From: Streptomyces jeddahensis
GTDB lineage: Bacteria > Actinomycetota > Actinomycetes > Streptomycetales > Streptomycetaceae
Assembly (NCBI RefSeq): GCF_001642995.1
Contig: NZ_LOHS01000089.1
Coordinates: 1-64,000 of the forward strand
Reading direction: 5' to 3'
DNA: 64,000 nt
The translations under genes and the position numbers were made by a program. Each line of letters begins with the position of its first letter. Positions within the stretch are counted from its first letter, which is position 1. The notes beneath the pieces are model-generated. The model searched no databases. It was given only the letters and a program-made list of their open reading frames with translations, and had not been told where the DNA came from. Positions 51,463-61,127 of the stretch are shown here, one piece after another.

Positions 51463-52440
51463 TCAGGCCTCCGCGAGCACTCCGTCGGTGGAGGCGCCCG
51501 AGGCGATCCCGTACTCCGGCTCCGGCACCGACTCAGGGGCGAGCAGCACCGAGCGGCGGCCGTCCACGCCGACCGGGACGTCTCCGTCGATGGTGACGCG
51601 GCGCAGGGTGCGCTCGTGGTCGTCGGAGTCGTCCACGCCGTAGTGCTGCGTCGCGCGGTTGTCCCAGATGGCGACGTCGCCCGCGCGCCACTGCCAGCGG
51701 ACCGTGTTCTCCGGGCGCTCGACGTGCGACTGCAGCACGTCGATCAGCGCGCGGGAGTCCTGGCGGTTGAAGCCGGTGAGCTTCTGGAGGAAGTTGCCGA
51801 GGATCAGCGTGCGTTCGCCGGTCTCCGGGTGGACGCGCACCACGGGGTGCTCGGTCTGGAACGTGACGGAGGTGAACACCTTCCGGTGCTGCTCCAGTGC
51901 CTCGGACGGGGCGTCCGGGCGGACGGCCGCGTAGTCGTAGTCGTTGGTGTGCACACCGCGCAGGCTGTCGGCCAGCACGCGCAGCGGCTCCGGCAGTTCG
52001 GCGTAGGCGGCCGCGGTGTTGGACCACAGAGTGTTGCCGCCGTAGGGCGGGATCACCTCGGCGCGGAGGATGGAGAAGGCGGGGTACGCGGGCACGAAGG
52101 TGACGTCGGTGTGCCACTGGTTGGCCCGGCCGCCGTGGTCGTTGTCGATGCCGAGGGCGTAGCGGCCGTCGACGGAGGGCACGGTCGGATGGGCGACCGG
52201 GGTGCCGAGGAGACGGGCGAAGGCCTCGTGGCTGTCGGCATCGAGGTGCTGCTGGTCGCGGAAGAAGACGACCTTGTGCTCGAGGATGGCGGCGCGGATC
52301 GCGGACACGGTGGCCTCGTCCAGGTCGCCGCCGAGACGGACTCCGGAGATCACGGCGCCGATGCGGCCGCCGACCTTCTCGACGGTGAGAGCGGTGTTCG
52401 CCGTCGCAGGTGCGGCGGGTGCAGCGGGTGCGGATGTCAT
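51463..52440 (-). CDS. TauD/TfdA family 2-oxoglutarate-dependent dioxygenase
   Basis: The 325-residue enzyme has the TauD fold. Iron ligands are His and Asp in NQWHTDVTF near residue 130 and the late His in NRATQHYGVDD near 272; the 2-oxoglutarate Arg follows in LRRVTIDGD. GGRIGAVISGVRLGGDLDEA is the typical N-terminal block. Members release sulfite or sulfate from taurine or alkyl sulfate esters. The divergent sulfatase makes a sulfate-ester or sulfonate substrate likely. The ATG at 52440 follows aaggg at some distance; upstream in-frame codons lack similarity. Confidence 0.9.
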   Translation of the reverse strand: MTSAPAAPAAPATANTALTVEKVGGRIGAVISGVRLGGDLDEATVSAIRAAILEHKVVFFRDQQHLDADSHEAFARLLGTPVAHPTVPSVDGRYALGIDNDHGGRANQWHTDVTFVPAYPAFSILRAEVIPPYGGNTLWSNTAAAYAELPEPLRVLADSLRGVHTNDYDYAAVRPDAPSEALEQHRKVFTSVTFQTEHPVVRVHPETGERTLILGNFLQKLTGFNRQDSRALIDVLQSHVERPENTVRWQWRAGDVAIWDNRATQHYGVDDSDDHERTLRRVTIDGDVPVGVDGRRSVLLAPESVPEPEYGIASGASTDGVLAEA

Positions 52441-52886
52441 TGGAAGGGGTCCCTTCGCCAGAGCGACTGTTAGTTGCTGTCGGAGCGGAAGCAAATCGAT
52501 GCAGGTGAAACCACGCCGGTGTACGACCGGTGTACGCAATGAGGGCCGACGTACGAGAGGAATCACGACCGCACGGAAAGCGGTGCGACACGGGCGCGGC
52601 CGCTGGAAGACGCGGCTGTCAGCGGTGCCGACACGCCGCCGAGGCGAGGTGCCCCAGATCGACGTGGAGCCGCGTCACGAGAGGTGTCGTCGCGGTCATG
52701 TCCAAGAGCATGGCCACCGCTCCGGAACGGGGTCAAGGCTCCTCCGGTCCGCTTCACGACTCTGCAATGCGCCCGACATCGTCGCCGTGGCCCGTGCCAC
52801 CACCGGTCGCCAAACTCCCGGCGCACACGGCATCTTGGAGCCCCTCACCCTGACACCCCTGACCCTTGACACAACGAAGGACCACC
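52441..52886. other. Divergent region between dioxygenase and sulfatase genes
   Basis: This 446-bp stretch should contain two promoters. No gene fits, and no trace of the missing sulfatase N-terminus can be read in any frame. Confidence 0.5.
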
Positions 52887-55064
52887 ATGCCGACCCCTCT
52901 CCCCCACAGCGCGCGAACCTCCGGTGACGGCCGCCGGGAGGCCAACGCCGCGTCCGTCCTCAGAGCCGTGCTCGACCACGGCCAGCCGCTCTGCTCCCCC
53001 TCCCGCGCCGCCCTGCTGACCGGCTGCAACCCGAACCGCGTCGGCTACGCCATGGTCGCCAACGCCGACCCTGGATTCCCCGGTTACGGCATGGAGATCG
53101 CGGACGACATCCCCACGCTGGCCGAGACGCTGCGCGACGCCGGGTACGCGACGTACGCGGTCGGCAAGTGGCACCTGGCCCGCGACTCGTCCTCCAGCGC
53201 CGCCGCCGACCGCGCCAACTGGCCGCTGCAGAAGGGATTCGACCAGTACTACGGGGTGCTGGAGGGGCTGACCAACCTCTTCCACCCGCACCAGCTGGTC
53301 CGGGACAACTCGCCGCTGGACATCGACGAGTTCCCGGAGGGCTACTACTACACCGACGACATCACCGACCAGGCCATCTCCATGGTGAAATCGCTGCGCG
53401 CCCACGACCCGGACAAGCCCTTCTTCCTCTACCTGGCCCACAACGCCGTACACGCCCCGCTGCAGGCGAAGCCGGCCGACATCGAGCGCCACCGGGGCCG
53501 CTACGACGGTGGCTGGGACGAACTGCGCCGGGCCCGCTTCGCCAAGCAGAAGGCGGACGGTCTCTTCCCCGAGGAGACGGAACTGCCCGCACGCAACGCC
53601 GAGGACGGCCTGGACGTGGCCGCGTGGGACGACGTCACCGCGGACGAACAGCGGCTCTACGCCCGCTACATGGAGGTGTACGCGGCGATGGTCGACAACG
53701 TCGACCAGAACCTCGGCCGCCTGGTGGACACCCTGGACGCGCTCGGTGAACTGGACAACACCATCATCGTCTTCACCTCCGACAACGGCGGCAGCGGTGA
53801 GGGCGGCGCCGAGGGCAGCCGCAGCTATCTCAGTCGCTTCGCCCACCATCCGCGGCTGCCGGAGGACTGGCCTGCGGACGTGGACCGCGACCCGGAACTG
53901 ATCGGCGGGCCGCGCAGCCTGGTGCACTACCCGCGCGGCTGGGCCATGGCGTCCAACACGCCGTTCCGCCTCTACAAGCGACACACGTACGCGGGCGGTG
54001 TGCGCGTGCCGTTCCTGATCTCCTGGCCACAGGGCCTGCACCGCTCCCCCGACGACGACGGCCTCCGCCACCAGTACCAGTACGCCACCGACATCGCGCC
54101 GACGCTGCTGGAGCTGGCCGGGATCGAGCGACCGGGCCACCGCCGTGGAATCCCCGTCCAGGAACAGGACGGCAGCAGCTTCGCCCCCGTCCTCACGGAC
54201 CCCTCGGCCGACAGCACCCACCCCGAGCAGTACTGCGAGATGACCGGCAACCGCAGCTACTACCGCGACGGCCACAAGCTGGTCACCCTGCACCGTCCGG
54301 GGGCGCCGTACGACGACTCCGAATGGGCCCTGTACGACATCCGCACCGACCCCACCGAGATCCACGACCTCGCAAGCAGCCGCCCGGACCTGGTGAAGGA
54401 GCTGGCCGCCGCCTGGGAGGAGGCCGCCTGGCGCAACGGCGTCTTCCCGCTCCCCGACGCCTCAGGGGCACTCGCCCTGCGCGGCCCGGCGGAAGCGAGA
54501 CTCTCCCGCCCGGTCACCCTGCTCCCCGGCACACCCGAGCTGGAGCGCTACCGCTCCTCACGGCTGATCGCCTTCCGCTCCTTCACGATCACGCTCGAAC
54601 TGGAGTCGTACGAGGAGGGCGACAGCGGCGTCCTGGTGTCGCACGGCGACCAGGGCGGCGGGTACAGCCTGTACGTCGAGGAGGGGCGGCTGCACTTCGC
54701 GTACAACGAGTACGGGGCGCTGCGTGATACGGACGCGGGCCCGCTGCAGCCGGGCACCCGCACGATCCTGCTGGCGGCGACCGCCGAGCCGGGTCTGCGC
54801 TGGCGCTTCGGGCTCACGGTCGACGGGGACGAGCGCGCCGCGCCCGACCCGGTCCACCAGCTGATCGGCATGGCCCCGTTCCAGGGCATCAGTGTCGGCG
54901 TGGACCGCAAATCGCCGGTTTCCTGGCCGGTGCACGAACGGCACGGCGTGTTCCGCTACACCGGCGCCTTGCGCTCGGTCACCTACCGCCCGGGCGCCCC
55001 GGGCCCGGACTCTCCGGAGGCGGTGGCCCGGGCCCTGCACGACGCGGCGGCGGCGTTCGAGTGA
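52887..55064 (+). CDS. Arylsulfatase-like protein lacking the usual N-terminus
   Basis: The 725-residue protein has the sulfatase signature CSPSRAALLTG, in which Cys36 would become formylglycine. AVGKWHLARD, FLYLAHNAVHAPLQAKPADI, FTSDNGGSGEGG near 300 and YATDIAPTLLELAGIERPGH follow. A C-terminal beta domain (ITLELESYEEGDSGVLVSHG) is normal for this subgroup. Sulfatases normally begin with a strand and a DD pair that bind calcium, and the signature Cys sits near residue 60-90. Here those residues are missing and replaced by unrelated sequence, so activity is doubtful. ATG 52887 follows aagga. The divergent TauD gene fits sulfur scavenging. Confidence 0.82.
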   Translation: MPTPLPHSARTSGDGRREANAASVLRAVLDHGQPLCSPSRAALLTGCNPNRVGYAMVANADPGFPGYGMEIADDIPTLAETLRDAGYATYAVGKWHLARDSSSSAAADRANWPLQKGFDQYYGVLEGLTNLFHPHQLVRDNSPLDIDEFPEGYYYTDDITDQAISMVKSLRAHDPDKPFFLYLAHNAVHAPLQAKPADIERHRGRYDGGWDELRRARFAKQKADGLFPEETELPARNAEDGLDVAAWDDVTADEQRLYARYMEVYAAMVDNVDQNLGRLVDTLDALGELDNTIIVFTSDNGGSGEGGAEGSRSYLSRFAHHPRLPEDWPADVDRDPELIGGPRSLVHYPRGWAMASNTPFRLYKRHTYAGGVRVPFLISWPQGLHRSPDDDGLRHQYQYATDIAPTLLELAGIERPGHRRGIPVQEQDGSSFAPVLTDPSADSTHPEQYCEMTGNRSYYRDGHKLVTLHRPGAPYDDSEWALYDIRTDPTEIHDLASSRPDLVKELAAAWEEAAWRNGVFPLPDASGALALRGPAEARLSRPVTLLPGTPELERYRSSRLIAFRSFTITLELESYEEGDSGVLVSHGDQGGGYSLYVEEGRLHFAYNEYGALRDTDAGPLQPGTRTILLAATAEPGLRWRFGLTVDGDERAAPDPVHQLIGMAPFQGISVGVDRKSPVSWPVHERHGVFRYTGALRSVTYRPGAPGPDSPEAVARALHDAAAAFE

Positions 55065-55186
55065 CACCCAGCGCGGACCACAGGACGGCACGCCCGGCGG
55101 CGCCCGTTCCGCAGCGACGTCTGCGGCTGGGGCTGCGACTGGGCCTGCTCCGGGACACCGTCGGGGCGTTCGTGCATCGGTTTCCG

Positions 55187-55717
55187 TCAGCCGACTCCGT
55201 CGCGCTGCGGGCTCGCGCGGCCACTGCCACGTCTGCGGCCTCGACGGGTGGTCGGTGCCGCGATCACGCGCTTGATGCCGATCAAGACGTGGTAGCGCTC
55301 CCGTTCGGCGAACTCGGTCATCGTCCAGACTGCCGGGCGTCCGGTCTCCGCACACAGGTGCAGGACCTGTCCCCCGCCCGCCCAGACCCCGACGTGAGCG
55401 CCGTAAGCATCGTCCGTGGCGTTGAACAGCAGCAGGTCCAGTGGCTGCGCCTCCGCAACGCGGATGGTGGCTTGCGTATCGCTCCACAGGTCGCTCGACC
55501 GCAGATCGGGCGGCGCCAGGCCGAAGTGCCGGAGCACCTCGTACGCGAACAGCTGGCAGTTCGCGCCCGCCGCCAGGCCAGGCCGACGCGCCACGGCCGA
55601 CGACCCCGGAAAGCGGGAGCCCACGTAGGGGACGCTCCAGAACGAGGCAGGCAGTCGGTCGAGCACGAGGCCATCCTCCCAAGAAGCCCTCCCAAGTCCT
55701 CCCAGGAAGTCTCGCAA
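55187..55717 (-). CDS. NlpC/P60-like cysteine hydrolase
   Basis: The protein of up to 176 residues has the NlpC/P60 core. ANCQLFAYEVLRHFGL near residue 52 contains the catalytic Cys, and YGAHVGVWAGGGQVLHLC near 105 the catalytic His. No signal peptide is seen, so it may act inside the cell or on a non-peptidoglycan amide. The start is uncertain: TTG 55717 follows agagga closely, and a GTG about 17 codons later is also possible. The Arg-rich C-terminus is odd and may be read-through of a shortened gene. It converges with the sulfatase gene. Confidence 0.72.
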   Translation of the reverse strand: MRDFLGGLGRASWEDGLVLDRLPASFWSVPYVGSRFPGSSAVARRPGLAAGANCQLFAYEVLRHFGLAPPDLRSSDLWSDTQATIRVAEAQPLDLLLFNATDDAYGAHVGVWAGGGQVLHLCAETGRPAVWTMTEFAERERYHVLIGIKRVIAAPTTRRGRRRGSGRASPQRDGVG

Positions 55718-55814
55718 GAAGTCCTCTTAGAAGGCCGGATGTGATCTTGCCTACCTGCGCAGGTGTGCAGCTATGCAGGAATGGACGGCCGCGCCTACGG
55801 TTGTGGGGCCGTGG

Positions 55815-55990
55815 TGTTCGGGAAGACCGGTGAAAGCCCTGTGGAGTTCGCGGGGCTCAGGCCGGAGCGGCCCTCGCCACTGTGATCGGGGAGTTTCCGT
55901 CCCAGTTGAGCACGGTCACTGTTCGCCGCCAGGCGGATGGGAAGGCCGGGACGGACACGGCGACCCGTCAGCCAGGAGACCGGCCACGGC
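55815..55990 (+). promoter_or_regulatory. Cobalamin riboswitch upstream of the cobalt/nickel permease
   Basis: The transcript leader contains the cobalamin element in order: cgggaagaccggtgaaagcc, then ggagcggccctcgccactgt, then ggatgggaaggccggga, and the B12 box agccaggagaccggcc at 55971-55986. It lies 45 bp before the permease start. Binding of adenosylcobalamin should lower expression, so uptake is made when B12 is scarce. Confidence 0.9.
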
Positions 55991-56030
55991 ATCTCACGAA
56001 CTGATCCACGAGGTGCTGGAGCGTGACCGC

Positions 56031-57122
56031 ATGACCCTGCCCACCGGGCCCACCGCTTTTCACTGGCGGCGCGAGGACACCGTCCGCACCGCCGGACTTC
56101 TGGCGGTGATCGCCGCCCTCCACGTCGTCGCCTTCGGGGTGCTGTTCCTGCTCGTCGTGCCGGAGCACTACGAGGTCGGCTCCACCGTGTTCGGTATCGG
56201 GCTCGGCGTGACCGCTTACACGCTGGGCATGCGGCACGCCTTCGACGCCGATCACATCGCCGCGATCGACAACACCACCCGCAAGCTGATGGCCGACGGC
56301 AAGCGGCCCGTGTCGGTGGGCTTCTGGTTCGCGCTCGGCCACTCCAGCGTGGTCGTCGTCATGGCTGCCCTGGTCGCCGGCGGCGCACAGCTCGCCGGCA
56401 CGCTGCTGAACGACGACTCCCGCACCCACCAGGTCCTCGGCATCGTCGGCACGACCGTCTCCGGAACCTTCCTCTACCTCATCGCCGCGCTCAACCTCGT
56501 GGCGCTCGTCGGCATCCTGCGGGTTTTCCGGGCGATGCGCTCCGGTACGTACGACGAGACAGAGCTCGAACAGCACCTGGACTCACGGGGGTTCATGAAC
56601 CGCCTCCTGGGCCGCTTCACCAAGTCGATCACACGTCCCGGGCAGATGTTCCCGCTGGGCTTCCTCTTCGGACTGGGCTTCGACACCGCCACCGAGGTCA
56701 CCCTGATGGTGATGGCGGGCAGCGGCGCCGCGGCCGGACTTCCCTGGTACGCGATCCTCTGCCTTCCGCTGCTGTTCGCCGCAGGAATGAGCCTGTTCGA
56801 CACCCTCGACGGCACGTTCATGAACTTCGCCTACCAGTGGGCCTTCTCCCACCCTGTACGCAAGGTGTTCTACAACCTCACCATCACCGGCCTGTCCATC
56901 GCGGTCGCCTTCCTCATCGGCACGATCGAACTGGTCGGCGTGGTGCACGAGAAGCTCGACCTGCGCGACGCCGTGACCGGCTGGATCGCCGGACTCGACC
57001 TGGACAACGTCGGGTTCATCATCGTCGGACTGTTCGTCGTCGTGTGGGCCGCGGCACTCGCGTACTGGCGGCTGGCCAAAGTGGAGCAGCGGTGGGCGGT
57101 CCGCTCGGTCGGGGGCAGCTGA
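56031..57122 (+). CDS. NiCoT family cobalt/nickel permease, probably cobalt
   Basis: The 363-residue membrane protein has about eight helices and the family signature RHAFDADHIAAIDNTTRK near residue 68, followed by FWFALGHSSVVVVMAALVAG, LGFLFGLGFDTATEVTLM and LFAAGMSLFDTLDGTFMNFA. It imports Co2+ or Ni2+ by secondary transport. The cobalamin riboswitch in its leader indicates cobalt for B12. ATG 56031 is the family start; codons upstream overlap the riboswitch. Confidence 0.95.
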   Translation: MTLPTGPTAFHWRREDTVRTAGLLAVIAALHVVAFGVLFLLVVPEHYEVGSTVFGIGLGVTAYTLGMRHAFDADHIAAIDNTTRKLMADGKRPVSVGFWFALGHSSVVVVMAALVAGGAQLAGTLLNDDSRTHQVLGIVGTTVSGTFLYLIAALNLVALVGILRVFRAMRSGTYDETELEQHLDSRGFMNRLLGRFTKSITRPGQMFPLGFLFGLGFDTATEVTLMVMAGSGAAAGLPWYAILCLPLLFAAGMSLFDTLDGTFMNFAYQWAFSHPVRKVFYNLTITGLSIAVAFLIGTIELVGVVHEKLDLRDAVTGWIAGLDLDNVGFIIVGLFVVVWAAALAYWRLAKVEQRWAVRSVGGS

Positions 57123-57373
57123 CGTCGGCACAGAAACGAACCGGCGGCCCGCTACGAGCGACCGGCGGACGGGCTCCGATCCGGGCCATCGTGGACGGTC
57201 GTGGACGAACTCTGCGGCTTATCGCGCCATCTCCCCACGAGTGCTCGAAGACTGACAGAATCGCACTCTCTGTTCCGGATGGGATGGGGCTTGCCGGGTG
57301 AGGCTGGACGGGTATCTGTTCAAGGCTCGGGTCAGGGGCTTGTCAGGGGCTTCAGTTGGCGAGGGAGGCGGGG

Positions 57374-58918
57374 ATGGAGGAACTGAGGCCGGGCGATCCG
57401 AGGATCGTGGGGCCGTTCCAGTTGCTGGGCCGTCTGGGTACCGGTGGCATGGGCCGGGTCTTCCTGGGGCGTTCGGCGCAGGGCCGGACCGTGGCGGTGA
57501 AGCTCGTTCACCCCGAGCTCGCGGTGGATCCGGAGTTCCGGCAGAGGTTCCGGCGGGAGGTGCAGGCGGCCCGCCGAGTCGTCGGGGAATGGACTGCCGC
57601 GGTGGTGGCAGCGGACACGGAAGCCGCGGTTCCGTGGGCGGCCACGGCCTACATCCCCGCGCTGTCCCTGCAGGAGGCGGTGCAGCGGCACGGGTGCCTG
57701 CCGGAGGAGACCGTGTGGGCCTTGGCCTTCGGGCTGGCGCGGGCCCTCGAGACGATCCACGGCTGCGGGCTGGTGCACCGGGACCTGAAACCGTCGAACG
57801 TGCTGCTCGGCCTGGACGGGCCTCGAGTGATCGACTTCGGGATCGCGCGCGCGATGGACGGCGACGGACTCACCCGCACCGGGATGGTGGTGGGAACCCC
57901 CGGTTTCATCTCCCCTGAGCAGGTGAACGGGGAGCCGGCCACGGGCGCCAGTGACGTCTTCTGTCTCGGCTCGGTCCTCGTGTTCGCCGCCACCGGGCGC
58001 TCTCCGTTTCCCGCCACGGGAGGTGGAGTCGCGGCGGGACTGCTCGCTGTGGTCTCGCGGCCGCCCAGCCTCGACGGCCTGAGCGGGCCACTCCGCGATG
58101 TCGCGGAGGCATGCCTCGCCCAGGAAGCGGCCCGGCGCCCCCTCCCCGAGCGCATCGCGGAGATGGCCGAGTCCGCCGGGTACGACCGCTCGCGCCCTTG
58201 GCTGCCACCGGAGCTCCTCGACCACCTCGGCCGGCAAGCGGCCCGCCTGCTCGAGGTGGAAACGCCCCCTCCGACAGCACTGGACCAGGCTGCGCGGCAG
58301 CCTAGTCCGGACTGGCCGACCCAGACTGCCGCCCCACGGCCTTCCGCTCCGGCCGGCCCGCCCCCGCCGTCTCCGCATCCGTCGCCGTCGCCGTCGCCGC
58401 ATTGGGGTCCCGTCCCGACCTCGCCCAGCAGCCTCCCGACGACACGGCGGGTACGAAAGTGGCCTCTCTTTCTCGCAGCAGCCGCCCTTGTCCTCGTAGG
58501 CGCCCTGGCCCCGAGGATGCTGACTGACACATCCGAGAAGACCGAAGGAACCGCAACCCCCGGGCCGACGACTTCGGCCGTCTCCGCCAGCCCGCAGTCC
58601 GCGTTCCGCTACCCGGGCACCTGGCGAGGAACCGTGACGCAGGGAGACAGCAATCACTATCCCGTGAAGGCCGTGTACAAGGGCGGCAAGGTCGGGGACG
58701 TCGTCGCCACGGTCGACTATCCGACCCTGGAGTGCAGTGGCCGTTGGGTGCTCATCTCCCAGTCCGACAAGGGCTTGGCGGTGAAGGAGCAGATCACCGA
58801 AGGCAGATCCAACTGCAGTGACGTGGTGGAGATCAACCTCACGCCGTCAACGGACGGGACCCTCGGCTACGCCTTCGCGGACTGGGAGGAGGGCCAGGCC
58901 ACGCTTCGACGGGACTGA
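57374..58918 (+). CDS. Membrane Ser/Thr protein kinase (PknB-like) with extracellular domain
   Basis: The 514-residue protein has a complete N-terminal kinase: glycine loop LGTGGMGRVFLG near residue 22, Lys in VAVKLV, catalytic loop VHRDLKPSNVLL, metal loop IDFGIARA and activation end VGTPGFISPEQ. A Pro/Ser-rich linker (residues 300-355) leads to one membrane helix (WPLFLAAAALVLVGALAP) and an outer domain of about 120 residues with YPGTWRGTVTQGDSNHYPV and a Cys pair. That domain has no familiar PASTA repeat, so the signal is unknown. ATG 57374 follows gagggaggc. The 251-bp gap upstream holds no gene. Confidence 0.93.
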   Translation: MEELRPGDPRIVGPFQLLGRLGTGGMGRVFLGRSAQGRTVAVKLVHPELAVDPEFRQRFRREVQAARRVVGEWTAAVVAADTEAAVPWAATAYIPALSLQEAVQRHGCLPEETVWALAFGLARALETIHGCGLVHRDLKPSNVLLGLDGPRVIDFGIARAMDGDGLTRTGMVVGTPGFISPEQVNGEPATGASDVFCLGSVLVFAATGRSPFPATGGGVAAGLLAVVSRPPSLDGLSGPLRDVAEACLAQEAARRPLPERIAEMAESAGYDRSRPWLPPELLDHLGRQAARLLEVETPPPTALDQAARQPSPDWPTQTAAPRPSAPAGPPPPSPHPSPSPSPHWGPVPTSPSSLPTTRRVRKWPLFLAAAALVLVGALAPRMLTDTSEKTEGTATPGPTTSAVSASPQSAFRYPGTWRGTVTQGDSNHYPVKAVYKGGKVGDVVATVDYPTLECSGRWVLISQSDKGLAVKEQITEGRSNCSDVVEINLTPSTDGTLGYAFADWEEGQATLRRD

Positions 58919-58967
58919 CCTGCGCGCCAATGGGGGCTGGGCCTTGCACCGAGGATTCGTGATGAGA

Positions 58968-59396
58968 TCAGCGGGTTCGGCGGGAACGGGAGCTGGCCAG
59001 CCAGCCGAGGGTGACCGCGATCAGGCCCAGGAGCATGGCGAAGTAGGCGCCGCCGAGCCCGTTGCCGGTGCCGAGACCGCCGTCGGCGGTGGCCGCGACC
59101 TTGCCGCCGACGGCCATGGCGATCAGACCCGCCGCGAGAGCCGTGACAGCTCCGTTCCGCCGGGCCCAGGTGACGATGTGTCCCTGCCTGGTGGGGTGGG
59201 CCAGGGCCAGGCCGCCGCCCACCGCGCCGAGGAGGCCGACCAGTGCCGAAAGGGAGGCCCCGACCCGGCCGACGCTCACGGTGTAGACGCTTGCGGCGAC
59301 CGGCTGGACCGAGGGGTCCGCGGCGGCCGGTTCGACGAACGCGAAACCGCCGATCAGGACGGCAGCGGCCACGGCAAACACGGATCGAACGGACAT
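58968..59396 (-). CDS. DUF6223 family small membrane protein
   Basis: The 142-residue protein starts with a signal-like helix (SVFAVAAAVLIGGFAFVEPAA). Two to three more helices follow (LSALVGLLGAVGGGLALA, VTALAAGLIAMAVGGKVA, YFAMLLGLIAVTLGWLAS) and the motif SVYTVSVGRVGAS typical of DUF6223. The function of the family is unknown. It converges on the kinase gene and starts 233 bp after the next membrane-protein gene. Confidence 0.8.
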   Translation of the reverse strand: MSVRSVFAVAAAVLIGGFAFVEPAAADPSVQPVAASVYTVSVGRVGASLSALVGLLGAVGGGLALAHPTRQGHIVTWARRNGAVTALAAGLIAMAVGGKVAATADGGLGTGNGLGGAYFAMLLGLIAVTLGWLASSRSRRTR

Positions 59397-59630
59397 GAGG
59401 TGTCCTGCCTTTCTCGACATGGTTCTGAACTGGTCATTCTTGAGACCGCGGGCCCCAATGGCCCGGGCATGGCTGCGCATCACGACTTGGTCGCTGCCGC
59501 AGGGCGACGCCGGCGAGGACGGTCCGAGTGCACCGGGCATCTGGGCCCGGCCGGCCGTTGCTGAGGCGGCTCTCGTGACCGTTTGGTCCACCGTCGAGAT
59601 CGCCACCCACAGCGGTTCACCAGGCGGCGG

Positions 59631-60038
59631 CTACGACCTGGCAGCGGGGCGCAACGGCAAGCGCGGGGACAGTGCCTGGACCAGGGCCAGGGTGCTGAGG
59701 GCGAACATCACCACGCCCAAGGGGACATGGAACGAAGGCACGTGCGCGATGCCCAGCGCGACCTGCGCCGATGCGAGGAGGAGGAAGCCGGTGGCGTACA
59801 GGATGGGGCGCGGGGATCCGCCGCCTGGACGCCAGGCCAGGATCGTGGCGAGCACGTACAGCATGGCGGCTGCGTACATCACCTTCGATCCGACGTCGTG
59901 CATCAGATAGCCGTGGGACGAGGTCAGCAGCATGCCGGCGGTGACCGCCTGGAAGAAGAGGGTCAGGGTCTGCAGGGCTATCGCGGTCTTGAGGAAGGTG
60001 AGGCCGCGCGGCGCAGCGGCCGTCATCTGTCTGGTCAT
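59631..60038 (-). CDS. Four-helix membrane protein of unknown function
   Basis: The 135-residue protein has four hydrophobic segments (LKTAIALQTLTLFFQAVTAG, VMYAAAMLYVLATILAW, ILYATGFLLLASAQVALGI, HVPLGVVMFALSTLALVQAL). His residues lie in SHGYLMHD and HVPSFHVP near the membrane faces. Spaced His residues would suit heme or metal binding, but this is speculation. It lies 59 bp downstream of the ECF sigma gene on the same strand and may belong to its transcript. Confidence 0.7.
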   Translation of the reverse strand: MTRQMTAAAPRGLTFLKTAIALQTLTLFFQAVTAGMLLTSSHGYLMHDVGSKVMYAAAMLYVLATILAWRPGGGSPRPILYATGFLLLASAQVALGIAHVPSFHVPLGVVMFALSTLALVQALSPRLPLRPAARS

Positions 60039-60097
60039 GGTGTGGTCCCCCTCTTGTGGTGTGCGGCAATAGACGGGTGCTGTCCGAGCCGTTGGCG

Positions 60098-60994
60098 TCA
60101 GCGCAGGGTGAGCGGGGTCTCGGAGGTGACGCGGGTCAGCTTCTCGGGGTTGCGGACGAAGTAGAGGCCGGTGATGCGGGCGTCCTCGACACGGACGGCC
60201 ATGACGCCGTCGAGCTCGCCGTCGCGGTGTACGGCGAGTGCTGGGCTGCCGTTGACCACGGTGGGCTCCCAGGTGATCGTGGCCTCGACCTTGGCGGAGC
60301 CGCCGACGTAGAAGCGGACGACCTTCTCGGCGCCGATGACGGGCCTGAGCGCGGCGCGCTTGACGCCGCCGCCGTCGCTGAGCAGAACGACATCGGGGGC
60401 GAGTACGTCGAGGAGGTCCTGCGGGTTCCCCGTCTCAAGTGCGCGCTGGAAGGACTCCAGGGCCGCCCGGGTCTCACTCGGGGAGGCCGTCCTGCGAGGG
60501 CGGCGGGCGTCGACGTGCCCACGGGCGCGGTGCGCTATCTGCCGTACGGCCGCCGGGGTCTTGCCGACGGCCTCGGCGATCTCGTCGTAGTCGACCTCGA
60601 AGACCTCACGCAGCACGAACACCGCCCGCTCGGTCGGGGAAAGGCTTTCCAGGACGAGCATCATCGCCATCGACATGCTCTCGGCGAGTTCCATGTCCTC
60701 GGCCACATCCGGCGTGGTGACCAGCGGCTCGGGCAGCCACTGGCCGACGTACGCCTCGCGGCGGCGCTTCATGGTGCGCAGCCGATTGAGCGCCTGCCGG
60801 GTCGTGATCCGCACCAGGTACGCCCGCTGGTCGCTCACCTGTCCCAGGTCGACGTTGACCCAGCGTAGCCAGGTCTCCTGGAGGACGTCTTCGGCGTCGG
60901 CCGCCGATCCGAGCATCTCGTAGGCGACGGTGAACAGCAGGTTGCGGTGGGCGACGAACGCTTCGGTCGCCAGGTCGGTGGTGTGGTCGGTCAT
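60098..60994 (-). CDS. sigJ: ECF41-type (SigJ-like) RNA polymerase sigma factor
   Basis: The 298-residue protein has sigma region 2 (NLLFTVAYEMLGSAADAEDV, LQETWLRW) and region 4 (LSPTERAVFVLREVFEVDYD, EIAEAVGKTPAAVRQIAHRA). The linker contains WLPEP and the C-terminal SnoaL-like extension holds SDGGGVK, both hallmarks of the ECF41 group. In that group the extension controls sigma activity in place of a separate anti-sigma factor. The FAD oxidoreductase gene lies 133 bp upstream on the same strand, and a matching promoter precedes both. ATG 60994 is the family start. Confidence 0.92.
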   Translation of the reverse strand: MTDHTTDLATEAFVAHRNLLFTVAYEMLGSAADAEDVLQETWLRWVNVDLGQVSDQRAYLVRITTRQALNRLRTMKRRREAYVGQWLPEPLVTTPDVAEDMELAESMSMAMMLVLESLSPTERAVFVLREVFEVDYDEIAEAVGKTPAAVRQIAHRARGHVDARRPRRTASPSETRAALESFQRALETGNPQDLLDVLAPDVVLLSDGGGVKRAALRPVIGAEKVVRFYVGGSAKVEATITWEPTVVNGSPALAVHRDGELDGVMAVRVEDARITGLYFVRNPEKLTRVTSETPLTLR

Positions 60995-61127
60995 CTCTCG
61001 GTCCCTCTCCCTCGATTGCCTGGTCAGACTGCCCGGCCCTGCGATGGCCGACGCCCCGCCGCGCTTGGCCTGCAGCAGTTGCCGGCGGTGGTCGCCCTTG
61101 GCCAGGTGTGCACGACGACATCGGTTC

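Noticed and set aside
57123..57373. Possible small gene between the cobalt permease and the kinase
   Set aside because: Open frames exist but lack ribosome sites and family pattern; nothing supports a gene.
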